The notes beneath the pieces were generated by a model that saw nothing but the letters and a program-made list of their open reading frames with translations, was not told the origin of the DNA and ran no database searches. This document shows positions 36,390-47,489 of a stretch of DNA of 64,000 nt, piece by piece. A program made the translations under genes and the position numbers. Each line of letters begins with the position of its first letter. Position 1 is the first letter of the stretch. The stretch is from Turritopsis dohrnii (taxonomy: Eukaryota > Cnidaria > Hydrozoa > Anthoathecata > Oceaniidae), in assembly GCA_027922465.2 (NCBI GenBank), contig BQMF02000004.1:1426001-1490000 (forward strand), read 5' to 3'.

Positions 36390-37475
36390 ATGCCAGGCTT
36401 AAAAGAAGTCAGAGAACAATTGCTTATAGCATATGACAGCTGCATAATTTCTGAAGAAGAGTTTTTGTTGCTCTATGATGTAAACAGATCTACTAATCCT
36501 GAATACAATCACTGGGATTATAGTTCGTTTGATCTTGAAGAGGTACCTGAAGCGGAGTGCTACACAGAATTTCGCTTCAGAAAAAATGATATCCTCAGAT
36601 TGAAAGATGTTTTGCAAGTTCCTGATGAAATTATTTGCTACAACTATAATGATATCAAGGCAGATGGAATGGAATCGCTATGTCTACTTCTGCGTCAATT
36701 GTGTTATCCAACTAGGTTTGCAGACCTGATTCCCAGATTTGGTCGGCCAGTACCCCAGCTCTGCATGATATTCAATCATATACTTGATTTTTTGAATGAC
36801 ACCTGGGGACATCTACTTGAGACAATGAATCAACCTTGGTTAAGACCTGACAAGTTGAGAGCTTTTGCTAATTCTATACATGCACAAGGCGCCCCATTAA
36901 ATTATGTGTGGGGGTTCATTGATGGTACTTTGAAAGCTTGCTGCAGACCAAATCAGAATCAAAGAACCATTTACAATGGTCATAAACGATACCATGGTCT
37001 GAAATATCAGTCAGTATCAACACCTAATGGAATGATAGCTCATTTATTTGGGCCAATTGAAGGCAAACGGCATGACAGCGCTATGCTTGCACTCTCCGGT
37101 CTGTTGAATCAGCTAAATCAACATTCTTTTGATCAATATGGAAACATTCTTTGCATTTATGGGGACATGGCCTACCCCTTAAGACAGCAGCTACAGGCAC
37201 CCTTTGGAGGAGCAAATTTAACTGCACAAGAGAAGGCATACAAGAAAAGTATGAGCCAAGTTCGAGTATCTGTTGAGTGGGTCTTTGGAGACGTTGTGAA
37301 TCAGTTCAAGTTTAATGATTATAAAAAAAACTTAAAAGTTGGACTAAGTCCTATTGGCAAATTTTACAGAATACGTGCATTGCTCACTAATGCTACACAA
37401 GTTTATACAGTAATGTTACCGAGAATTATTTCGATCTACAGCCACCTACTCTTGAAGAATATTTTTTGTAAATAA
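36390..37475 (+). CDS. Harbinger-type DDE transposase (HARBI1-like), frameshifted C-terminus
   Basis: 361 codons from an ATG at 36390. The N-terminal half resembles the HARBI1 helix-turn-helix region (LCLLLRQLCYPTRFADL, FGRP). The DDE_Tnp_4 core follows: first Asp in WGFIDGT, second in IYGDMAYP, and the Glu in SVEWVFGD. All three catalytic residues are present. A one-base deletion near 37390/37391 shifts the last 27 or so codons. In the other frame the family's closing motif FDLQPPTLEEYF is intact and ends at 37471, so the visible frame's tail is not native. It acts with the Myb-like protein encoded downstream on the opposite strand. An AATAAA lies at 37641. Confidence 0.85.
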   Translation: MPGLKEVREQLLIAYDSCIISEEEFLLLYDVNRSTNPEYNHWDYSSFDLEEVPEAECYTEFRFRKNDILRLKDVLQVPDEIICYNYNDIKADGMESLCLLLRQLCYPTRFADLIPRFGRPVPQLCMIFNHILDFLNDTWGHLLETMNQPWLRPDKLRAFANSIHAQGAPLNYVWGFIDGTLKACCRPNQNQRTIYNGHKRYHGLKYQSVSTPNGMIAHLFGPIEGKRHDSAMLALSGLLNQLNQHSFDQYGNILCIYGDMAYPLRQQLQAPFGGANLTAQEKAYKKSMSQVRVSVEWVFGDVVNQFKFNDYKKNLKVGLSPIGKFYRIRALLTNATQVYTVMLPRIISIYSHLLLKNIFCK

Positions 37476-37818
37476 CTATCTTTGTTTTGTTGATGAGAAG
37501 AATGCCTATTCTGAGTGCATATTGTTTCCAATACTTTTTAACAGAACTTATGTGTACAATATTTATGTGCCATGAAAAAATAGCATCTATAATTATCAGC
37601 CTTTTATTTCCCATTAGGAAGCATAAAATTAAATGTTTCAAATAAAAGTTCATCTTTCGGGAACAAAATAGCATTTGGAAGATAATACATCAAAGAATGT
37701 GTTAACAAAACATATATATCGAAGAAGGCATTTAAACGTAAAAGTCACAGTTTATCTGCAATTTTAGCCATAAGCATCATTAAGGCTTAGTTTTGCTGCT
37801 GAAGTAACAACTGCTCGT

Positions 37819-38424
37819 TCATTTATTAGCATTTTGCTCTTTTTCTTTCAACAATTTCAGTTCTTCCTTTTTGAGTTCTAACTCAGCTCTCCTAAGTTCC
37901 ATTTCAGTGTAATTTTTTTCTCTTAAATAATTGACAGTATCCGATCCGTTGTTACGCCTTCTTTTTGGAGTTTCATCTGAATTTAAACTTGAATCAAGCT
38001 TTCGCTTCTTGGTTTCGCTCCATCGTTCCATAGACTTTCTACAAATTTCTTGAGCAGAACGCAATTCCTCATCAGCCTGCTTGTTTTTCGAATCAGTAGC
38101 TTCCTGGGCCAAGAGTTCACTGTCCTTTTTTAACGATGAAACTTCCTTAAGCAAAACATCAAGCTCTGTTTGTTCAGGTGGTGCGATACCTGAGGCTTTC
38201 TCCTGTGCTGCTTTCTTCCTGGCATATTCCTTTGATAATTTGTTTAAGTGATCACGTAAGGATCTTTGGTCTACTTTGAAGGTGGGTTTCTCAATAAAAT
38301 TCAGAGTTGCTGCTATCAAATCTCAGCTACTTCCTCTTTCACGTGAACCAGGTTTGTTTTTAAACGGATTCGAAACTAATAGCTCCCTTAAGAAAAGGGT
38401 ATCGTGCTCTTCTGACCAACTCAT
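37819..38424 (-). pseudogene. Harbinger Myb/SANT-like DNA-binding partner, one nonsense codon
   Basis: The frame starts at ATG 38424-38422 (MSWSEEHDTLFLRELLVS). It reads PFKNKPGSRERGSS, stops at TGA (38325-38323), then continues DLIAATLNFIEKPTFKVDQR and a long charged coiled coil to 37819. In the family the residue at the TGA is the conserved Trp of the second helix, so TGG to TGA is the likely lesion. Apart from this the frame is open for 201 codons. A possible upstream exon begins with ATG near 38582 and ends AAAAAAG/GTAAGC. The usual role is to recruit the DDE transposase to DNA. Confidence 0.7.
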
Positions 38425-38956
38425 CTTGTTAGCACTAAAAAAATAAAAAAGTAAAAAATTTCTTAATTCCCAAGTTTTCGGATAATTATTGATTATGCAC
38501 CAGCTTACACAAAAAATTCACAAAATATCAACAGCTTACCTTTTTTGACATCTGTTCTTGAAGACTCGTTATTCTCAGCCATTTCTAAGAAAAGATAAAC
38601 AAAAAAATTCCGCCATCATGTTTCAAATCAGTCATCAAAAAGAAAACTAAACAAATTTCTTAGAAAAAGCCTCACTTCTCAGAAAATTACTTGTTTACAA
38701 TTCCTAGAATTCTCAAAGATCTATCAAAAATTAATTTTAAGCAAATCTATCACTTTTCTTTAACAAAAAAAGCTTACCTTTGATTGCACTCTTCTTCGTT
38801 CTGTTGACAACGTGAAAAGGCTGAATTATGCGGTGTCGCCGAAGCACGAGAACGCAAATTTTCAGGAGATTCCCACTTTGAACATGCGCAGTAAGCAAAA
38901 ATTCACGTCGTATGTCATCAACATCGGCCGCGTCGTCTGTGCGTAAACTCCCTAAT

Positions 38957-40075
38957 ATCTCTAATATCAAACATTGAAAAATCCTTAAAAAGCTCATGTA
39001 TTTTTGCTTTTACAGCTTTCTCAGCCAAAAGAATTCTATTTACAGCATGGAATTTGGTTTTCGGAAAGCACACTCAACTATTCACACTTTTCTTAACATC
39101 TTTGAAAGAATTCGCGAATGTCTTGATAATTAGCTTGCAGAAAGCCTTTGACACCGTATACCTTTCAATTTTATTTTCCAAACTTCACCACTACGAAATT
39201 CGAGGTGTTGCAAAATTTTCAACCTACTGCAAAATTTATCAAACATGGGGTTACTCAAGACTCTGTTTTGGGTCCTCTTTCATTCGTTTTGTACATAAAT
39301 GACCTCAATTCTGAAATCAAGCACTGTGAATCATCTTGCTGATGATACCTACCTCTCAAATTTTAGTTCCTCATTGAAGTGTCTCTGTAATAGAGTTAAT
39401 TGGGACCTTGGCTTAAAGCCAATAACATTTCTCTAAATGCTCACAATACTGAATTTATTTTCTTTAGATCATAACGCAAAGCAATAAACAGTAATCTCTA
39501 CCTTAAGATATCTTTCCGAAGTCTAGTATTAAGTATCTTGGTGTTCATTTAGATGAATTTCTAAAAGCTTGCCAGAGCTAATGGAATACTGCCAAGTTGC
39601 GTCATTATGTTCCTCACAAAACACTGATTCTAATTTATTACTCACATTTTCAGTTTCACATGCTATGGTTGTTAATTATGGGGCTTGTGCGACTCTACAT
39701 TCTTACCTCAAAATTCTCACTCTACAATGCGGCTGATGTCTTTTAGTACACAACATCAATATATTTTGGTAATTTTGAAATCCTTAAAGCCTTTGATTTA
39801 GTTAAACTCCTGAACATTCTATTCATTCATCAATACTTTAATTCCATTCTAAAAATATAACAAACAAACTGTACGATTACACATTCATTCCGTTGCACGA
39901 AGACTTTACTAGCATTCTCATTTTCCAAAGCAAATTTATCTCACGCAAACAAAACGGAGCACAAGATTGAACTAATAGGCTAAAAAACGTTACATTAAAA
40001 ATCTAACGAAAATGGCGCCATATATTTGTATCAAAACTGAACTTACTAAGAGTACAGTTTTCATATAAATTCATG
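38957..40075 (+). pseudogene. LINE relic, part 2: reverse transcriptase remnant
   Basis: It resumes directly after the Harbinger element. FGFRKAHSTIHTF, LQKAFDTV, then LFSKLHHYEIRGVA, QDSVLGPLSFVLYINDL and LADDT (the YADD position) appear in order, in shifting frames. This is the reverse transcriptase of a CR1/L2/jockey-like LINE. Stop codons throughout show it is dead. The 3' edge is approximate. Confidence 0.7.
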
Positions 40076-41541
40076 GTGCTATTCTAAGTTATAATTTTCT
40101 GCCCTCTATGTTGATTTTCGTCCTGCACCTCACCTTCTTCCTCTTTGACATCCTCTGTCACCGTTTTACACACACCTGCCACGCTATATTCAAATCCAGG
40201 TTGACCTGTTGTGCTAAAGAGGCTATCAAAATTAAAATATGTTATATCATGGTGAATTAGTATGAGGTCTCCCATCATATATTTTACTAATTTTTTAAAT
40301 CTATAAATAAAGGAGACTAAAAAGGAGAATATGCAACGTGAAGATAACAGTAGATTTTTATCCAGTATAAATATGCGGGAACTAGTCAAGACATGCCAAA
40401 AGAAAACTGTCCACATAAAGTAATTCTTCCTATTCTACTTGTACATTTTCACTAGACAATCTACCACACTCGACAAAACAAAATCCTGTCTTATGTTGCA
40501 GTCACCATTAACAAAATGAAAGACCAAAGGCTTCTTAATACAATCATTACAGGTTTCATCAGCAAGTAAAGGAAAGAATTAATTTCTCTTTATTTCTTCT
40601 AAAATCTGGTCCGATATCAAACTCCCACGATACTGATATAGATCAGTTTTGGAAATGCAAGTAGTATTCTTTTTCTAGTTGTCTCTTAATTCCAAATCAC
40701 ATATACAATAATTGATGCAAGCTTATTTTCATTGGATTCTACCCTTTATTTCATTCAATTATCAGTCATTGCATGCACATGAACAAAATTACCAGAAGAC
40801 CTTGTCAAGAGACCAAACATTTCTTTGACTTATGATGATTTCCCACAAAGAAAGAGTAGTTAGACATTTCACAACAAAGAAAATAAACATTTCAACTGAA
40901 ATGACCATCCACCTGTTTTGATACCTCAAGCTCAAAAAATCGTCAATAAATGATTTTATATATTGGGGAGAAGCTGTAGAGAATTCTCAAAGTGGGTTGT
41001 GACATCATTACACAATAATGCTAATTCTGTATGCTGTAAAGTATCTTCATGACTTTCCCAATAAAAAACAATTAAGCTGCTTCCCTTTGTTTTGCTTAAT
41101 GGCCAATAAACATTAACGCATTACTGTAACACTTTTCAACTTTTAATTGAGCTGTTGAAGAAAGAAAAGATAACCCCCGTTTTTTGTTGAAAGTTGCAGA
41201 TTTGATGTTTCACATAAAATCGCTACTGAGAGGTACTTCGGGTCCCATATCTTCCAAACAACCCATCGGTTTGCCCTCAAACTTTATAACTTTCTTTGAC
41301 TAAGGCAGGGCTACCACTGGTGCAAAAATGAAAGTTATAGCTTAAGTAGAAAATAAGCTTTATTTTTTAAATCGCAACTTTAACCGCTAAAAATCGCGAA
41401 TTTTTCAACCAAAAATATATTCAAATACAATGCTTTTGATTATCTAAAACATGCTAAAAAAGTTTTGGAATCGGAAGTGGCTATCAAAAGTTATGAGCTA
41501 ATTTGTTTCCACTGCCAATTATATTGAGACAGACTTTAATA
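40076..41541. other. AT-rich stretch
   Basis: No recognisable gene. Open frames such as the one at 40084-40416 on minus look random. Confidence 0.45.
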
Positions 41542-41982
41542 CTTTATTAGATTTCGCTAAGCGAAAGATATTGGTTTCGGCAGCGTTCTATCTATCTAAT
41601 CTATGTACGGCGAAGGTTTTTTAATATCGCACTTACTAACTTAAAATTCTTTTATCTCTATTCCTTTTTATCCTTGCTCTCATGACCATGATATGTTTCG
41701 TATATTTCGTGAGCTATAAAGTGTATTTACCACATAGTCACAAAAAAAGGATCTTTCCCTAAAAGGAAAAACAAAAAGAAGGGTTTCAATTACTTTTTTG
41801 ATTCGAAGTACCACTGTGAAATTTAAATTAAGTAAACTTTAGTGACGCGTTTGATGTTGATATCCTTCGAAGATCAACTGCAGTGAAGAAGAAGCTTTAC
41901 AAGCAGTTTTAATTTTTAACTCTAACTTCAAACCGTCAATTGCAAACAAACTATTTGTTTGTTATTTGATTTGTTTATTTTG
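41542..41982. repeat. Dispersed repeat D, copy 2
   Basis: It matches 8031-8663 from 'ctttattagatttcgctaag' to 'tttgtttattttg' and lacks the MITE present in that copy, so it records the empty site (GTGACGCGTTTGATG). Confidence 0.75.
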
Positions 41983-42306
41983 TTTGAGTATTTTGGATAG
42001 ATTTTCGTTTTTTAAAATATTTTCGAACGAATCTTTTTTTCTTATCTCTTTTGGCTCACATTTTTCTTATAAAATTATTTTTTTTAAAAAAATCATGGTT
42101 ACAGCTCATACATACCGTGGCTGATTCGTACAACATGGTTTTCTTTTTAAACAAATAAAAATGATGAAAACTAAAATAGATATTTTTTATATATATGTTT
42201 AAAAAAAAAAAAAAAAAAAAGTTTGTAAATACATTTAACATACACACCACATACAAATTTCTAGGAGAAGAACCATGTAGCAAAATGGAGCTAGAAATAA
42301 ATCGGT

Positions 42307-42475
42307 TATTATTATTATTATTATTATTAAATATGCGGCCGCACGTTTAAAATATGCGGCCGCACGTTTAAAACATGCGGCCGCACGTTTAAATATGCGG
42401 CCGCATGTTTTAAATATGCGGCCGCACGTTTTAATATGCGGCCGCACGTTTATAATATGCGGCCGCACCTTATTC
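42307..42475. repeat. (ATT)n tract and NotI-site minisatellite
   Basis: An ATT microsatellite (about 42307-42329) leads into seven copies of a unit of about 21 bp with core ATGCGGCCGCACGTTTAA (about 42331-42470). Each contains the 8-bp palindrome GCGGCCGC. Seven NotI sites in 140 bp is striking in AT-rich DNA. Confidence 0.9.
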
Positions 42476-42984
42476 GGCAGGGACTTTCTTTTGTGGCCGC
42501 TTATCAGGAGGTGACCGATGTATGGAGGTGACCGTTAATAGAGGTTCCACTGTATTATAAATTCCGCTCTGCAACCCAATGCACCCTCAAGTATGTATTT
42601 AGAATGGGCGTTATTTATAGGTCGCTATTCTTAGAAAAATATAAGCGAAATCTTTCGACCATCCGGTCGTCTTGTTGACTTTAGGACACCCGTGGTGGAG
42701 TAAAGTCTTTAAAATACCCGTGGTTTCTCCTCCTACTACTACTACTCCAAGTTACGAACGATTTCGTGCATTGTTTACGTGAATTCGTTAATTACGCTCC
42801 TATTCAGTTCAGTTGTCTGTTGTGAGTACCATAGGTCACGTGTATATGTTGGTTTGCAACTTGTAATTGGCTATGTTATCACGTGGTCATAATTTGGCTT
42901 GGCTTGAGCTGTTCTATGAAGCAAACAGCTAAATCAAATAAATCAAAATAGCTCATGTCTCTGGATCATGCTTAGTATTTTTTG

Positions 42985-43170
42985 TGCTGTTAATCGGTAC
43001 CTTCTTGCTTTACCTCTTGTTTTGTGCCTTGTATCAGAGGCACCGTTTAATTTCTGCTTTGTTCACGAAGCACCACTTGTTCTGTGCCTTGTGTCAGAGG
43101 CACTGTTTGTTCTGTGCTTTCCCCAAGCACCATTTGCACTGTGCTTTGTTGTTCAAGCACTTTAAATTTA
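42985..43170. repeat. Tandem units with small hairpins near the Helentron 5' end
   Basis: Four or so units of 40-50 bp resemble TTTGTGCCTTGTATCAGAGG plus CACC or GTGCCTTGTGTCAGAGGCAC. The half-palindromic GTGCCT/AGGCAC pairs can fold. Later units drift (GTGCTTTGTTGTTCAAGCAC). Confidence 0.65.
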
Positions 43171-43425
43171 TTGCTTTTTTGTGAAACACCTGATTATTGT
43201 TTTTACACAATACTTTACAAAACTTATTTTGTTTCCTGTTATATGATCAGTTATTTTTGCGACCAAAACTGACTGACTGGTTTGTATTAACCCCCCACAA
43301 GCAATAACATTATATATTTGCTTTCCTTTATTTTCTGGCCTCCAGTGTGTAGATGAAATAATCCATATATATTATACATAGTATATAAAGCATAGTGTTG
43401 TTGCTATATATTTGCTGAATTTATA

Positions 43426-45567
43426 ATGCCATCTTTGTGTAAGGGAAATATAAGAATTGAGACTTCAGTCCAAGGAAGGTTTCACCAAGGAGATGTAATG
43501 TTTGGTACCGTCAACCGGGGCGACTTTGACAATGGGGGTGACTTTGACAGTCTACTTTACTGACAAATTTTGTTTTTGTTTTTATCTCTATTTACTTTGT
43601 TTTCTTTGTTTATTTTACCCTTGCTGCGTATCTGTTAAGTTAACTAGCGAAAAAATGTTAAAAGCATTCTAAAATAAAATACTTAAAATTCATTGATGTG
43701 TCAAAGTCGCCCCGTAAGGATTTTCTCACCTAAAACAGTACTGTCAAAGTCGCCCCATTCAGTGGGGCGACTTTGACACTAACATTTTGTAGATTTAGAC
43801 TGATATGGCACCCCATTCAAATAAACACTACAATAATCCTAGAATCTCGGTGCCGTAAATGTTATGAAGCGCCCATTATCATTTCGCTGTCTTATCATGA
43901 AGCGAAGAAATCAAAACAAGTAAGGTAAAAACTGTCAAAGTCGCCCCGGTTGACGGTAGCACAGCTGGCAGGCAGTGTTCTTGTTGTGCATTGATTTCAA
44001 TCTGTGTCTCAGCAATAAAGCATATTGGCCGATGGAATGCTGATGATTTAGATTTCATTGTTATACAAGGGGATGACCTCTATAAATCTTTACATAGTGA
44101 AGATACTTAATGGCATCAGAACTTCCACAACAAATAGCCCTACTTGGAAGTCGTATCTTGTTAAGATTTTTAAATAACAGAAGTGGCTTGTTAAGTAATG
44201 GAGATCTGTATGGTTTTTTAACTTCAGAAGATCAAGTCGGAAGTGCTCTCATTTTTTTTTATCAAAGGATATTGCATTTCTGTGATATGGACTAAAAATT
44301 GTTACTTTTTGTTTGATTCGCACAGTAAAGATATATTTGGTCAGGCAATTGCTGATGGTTTGTCAACATTACTGAAATTTAAATCAAAAATTGACCTTGA
44401 AAAGTATTTGATTTCTACATATGTTGATGAAACTGATGTTTATGTCCCTTTTGAAATACAAAGCATCTGTGTAGACTTTCTTGAAGATGTTATTTTAGAA
44501 AATCTTCAAAATGAATATTATAAGGCAAAAGATCGGAAAAGAAAGAAAAATATTATTGAACAAACTAAATGTAGGGAAAGAAATGCATCAGATTCTTCCA
44601 AAGCAAAATGTAGGAAAAGAAATGCATCAGATTCTGCCAAAGCTAAATGTAGAGAGAGAAATGCATCAGATTCTTCCAAAGCAAAATGTAGGGAAAGAAA
44701 TGCATCAGATTCTGCCAAAGCTAAATGTAGAGAGAGAAATGCATCAGATTCTGCCAAAGCTAAATGCAGAAAAAGGAAAGCCACTGAAGTTTCAAAAATT
44801 AAAAATAGAAATTCTAAGCGTGTTGCATATGCATTGAGCATAGGATCACAAAAACATGCTGATAAAAAGCAAAAAGCTTTGAGGAATCATCAGGAAAATG
44901 TAGGTTGTGTTTCGAAATTTAAAGCTAAAATATGCCAGGGACCATACTATGTCTGTGTTGTTTGCAACCGATCCCTTTATTGTAGAACAGTGAAGGTGTT
45001 TAAAAGGGAATGCTACAAATATGAATTTTTCCCACTGTTTACTGACATTACAAGTTGTAATGGGAAAAATTATATTTGTGTGACTTGTGATCACCATTTG
45101 TTTAAAGGAGCTGTGCCATGTCAAACAGTCACCATAAGTTTGAGAGTCAGGCAATATATTTCAGTTCCAAATTACATGTTGAAGATTCTTTTGTTACAAA
45201 TGGGTTTTTTTTCATGCAAGTGAAGAAGACCAGTTTTTCTCCAATTTGTTTCAATGTTTTACTTGTGTATCGCCAGAAAGACAGGCACATACCACTATTC
45301 TTGAGAACATTACAATATTTAGTTGAATCTAAACATGTTAATGTTGTTGTTGGTGATTTTAATTTAGATGTTAATTCACAACTGTCTTCTGTCCTAGGTA
45401 GATTTGTACAACAGGTATCTGAACCTACAGACATTAGTGGCTCATTGATTGATCATGCCTACATTCATAAAGATTTACTTCAAAAGTTTTCTATGGAGTT
45501 AAGTGTAAAGTGTTTGTTTTTTACAGATCATGATGCAATCAGAGTATCTTTCAAGGACTTCAATTAG
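43426..45567 (+). pseudogene. Helentron protein relic: protease-like/zinc-finger N-terminus fused to endonuclease C-terminus
   Basis: From ATG 43426 the frame gives GRFHQGDVMFG, is cut by the MITE, then resumes as GRQCSCCA, DDLDFIVIQGDDLYKSL and, after a frameshift near 44110 and another at the T-run near 44255, YFLFDSHSKDIFGQ. The QC and DSH motifs, in that order, suggest a cysteine-protease-like domain (inference). Then come five to six KC(R)ERNASDSAKA repeats and two Cys pairs (YVCVVCNRSLYC, ICVTCDHHLF), as in Helitron N-termini. The frame jumps directly to an endonuclease/exonuclease/phosphatase tail with VVVGDFNLDV, LIDHAYIH and FFTDHDAIRV, ending at 45567. Rep and helicase are deleted. 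Confidence 0.65.
43508..43956. mobile_element. TA-flanked MITE inserted in Helentron coding sequence
   Basis: The perfect inverted ends CCGTCAACCGGGGCGACTTT and its complement are flanked by TA (43506-43507, 43957-43958). GGGGCGACTTTGACA motifs repeat internally in both orientations. Removing the 449 bp and one TA leaves a continuous codon series (MFG then STAGRQC), which confirms insertion into an exon. Confidence 0.85.
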
Positions 45568-47460
45568 TTCTAATGAAATTGTTTTTTGGGTTGTATATAG
45601 TTAGAATTTATTTATTTCAATTTTTAACCCAGTCACTTGTGGGCCTGGAAAGAATAAAAAAAAATCGTTCTAATGAAAGGTTTACTTCTTTTAATTTCTG
45701 TGATCTCTTTAGGTAGTAATATGTAAACTTTTAAAGAAAATATATCTTCTCTTGATTCTATGGGAAAGCCTTGGTTATTTGTACAGCACAATTGTAAAGC
45801 TGTACCTGGGGAACTGGTGGGGATCAATTTTTGGAGTCATGTCAATATTGGGTGTTACAAATTGGATGAAAAACATAGACTCTGTAGTCAGAAAATGCTG
45901 GTTCAGAAATTTTGAATCCACACTTGCTTCTGGTTGTTTAATCTTGATTCAAGGTTCGAATGATGTATCAAAAGAAGGTAAATGCTTTTTCTATCATATA
46001 TGCTCAGGAATACCATTATTATCTTGAACTTAAATTCAATTCAACATGTTCAATAATTTCAAACTCACAAAGGGAATCTGTTCCTGATATAAACTCCTAA
46101 AATCTGGTGAAGAAAGTGTTTTTATAGTTATATTACTTTATTTTGTAACGGTAAATTACAAAATAAAAAGGTGAGCCATCTCTAATGAAATGAAGTGCAC
46201 CTAATTTTTATATGTAGAAGTTGCCATTACATAATAAGCTGTAGAGTATGTATGAAAAAGTAATCAAACACCAGTAACACAAACACATTTAGAATGGTTT
46301 ACACTACCAGTTTGTGATGGTCTGATATTGACAAATAAACAAATTTCAACTCTGTTTGGTGTTCAATTTTCACTAAAGAAGTACTACATGCTTGTATAAT
46401 AAGGACATTACTCAGCCTTAAGGAATTCTATTTACATGTGTTTTTGCTTGTATTTTACTTAGACACTGTCTAGCTGTTTTTCAATCAACACGCATATGCT
46501 CGGAACTTGGCGTCCTTTGAAGATACCTTAATAGTTGTAAATGCATTCGGACTGTTTCATCATCAAAATTTACTTGACTGATAAGAGTGATGATAGCAAA
46601 TGTTAAGACTGGAAAAGGTAAGAGTAATTTTTTTTTTTTAGAATTCACTATGTGAAGAAAAGGAATGAAGTGAATCGCTTTTTATTTGTCTCAGTCATAT
46701 TCACGAATTCGTTCGATCTGTGATTATTATTGTGAAAGAGACAGGTTTTCCTTGCCTTGTTAGTTTTGTGATTAATTTGGTTGTTTAGGTCATGTCTACA
46801 TTCTATCTGGGCTACCAATGTTTGAATTGTCACGATCGAAAGATTTTACATGAACTCACTCCAGCATATGTACAAGATATTAAGAATTTGGTTTTAATTT
46901 GCTTGTATTTTTTTTCGCATTTCAGAAGTTACAATTTGCCGGTGCACCAATGCAGTTATACGTACAAAACAAAGATTGTTCATTCGAAGTAACGATTTTC
47001 TTAACATCGCATTACGTTAATTCATCGGAATTAGAAAGTGACACCACTGATGTACTCAATTAGTCGCTTAACCTCGATTAAACGTTGCAAGATAGCACGT
47101 TAAATTCACACCGCTGCGAAGCTTCAAACACGATGTATAAATCTAATATACGCTTTCTACAAACTATTGTTATCTGTGATAATTCCATGAAGAAAATCAA
47201 AGTTGCTTTGTTTACCCGGGTTGAAATAAATAATAGACTGAAAGGACTCATTCCATAACTTATAAATTAATTTACTTTGTTATTGTGGAGGAAGATGACA
47301 TTTTTCCGTATAGATTGTATACATCATAGAAATATATATTTTGCGAAAATAAATTTATTTTCCAAGACGACCTGTAAATTTGTTGATGATGTTGTTTGGT
47401 TGTCTTTTTCAACGTGCGCTGTGTAACATTGACTTAGTTATGCAGTCATGACACGTCCTG
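45568..47460. other. Non-coding 3' part of the deleted Helentron
   Basis: No motif was recognised in the frames here. A T-rich and A-rich mixture leads up to the 3' hairpin. Confidence 0.4.
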
Positions 47461-47489
47461 AAGTCTTCAAGCCATACGGCTTCTTGTTT

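Larger units (their letters stand above)
36224..38953. mobile_element. PIF/Harbinger transposon inserted in the LINE relic
   Basis: The inverted ends AGGGAGTTTACGCACAGACG and its complement extend to at least 24 bp. AAT flanks both sides (36221-36223, 38954-38956) as a probable 3-bp target duplication, the Harbinger size. It carries the usual gene pair: a DDE transposase on plus and a Myb/SANT-like DNA-binding protein on minus. Both have lesions, so the copy is probably inactive on its own. Confidence 0.85.
42674..47489 (+). mobile_element. Internally deleted Helentron (family B, copy 2)
   Basis: The 5' end TTGACTTTAGGACACCCGTG and the CTCCTACTACTA microsatellite match 23224 over about 120 bp. 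The 3' end GTCCTGAAGTCTTCAAG, the AAGCC/GGCTT hairpin and CTTGTTT match 24225-24260. The enclosed gene (43426-45567) has a Helentron-type N-terminus and an apurinic-endonuclease-like C-terminus, in the orientation predicted by the ends. The region expected to hold Rep and helicase is missing. It also contains hairpin-like tandem repeats (about 42985-43165) and a MITE (43508-43956). About 1.9 kb after the gene is non-coding. Confidence 0.65.

Noticed and set aside
42968..43272. Frames reading LVLCLVSEAP repeats
   Set aside because: They are products of the hairpin-bearing tandem repeat near the Helentron 5' end.
45752..46027. 91-codon frame after the Helentron endonuclease
   Set aside because: No recognised motif and no homology visible; it lies in the element's 3' non-coding part.
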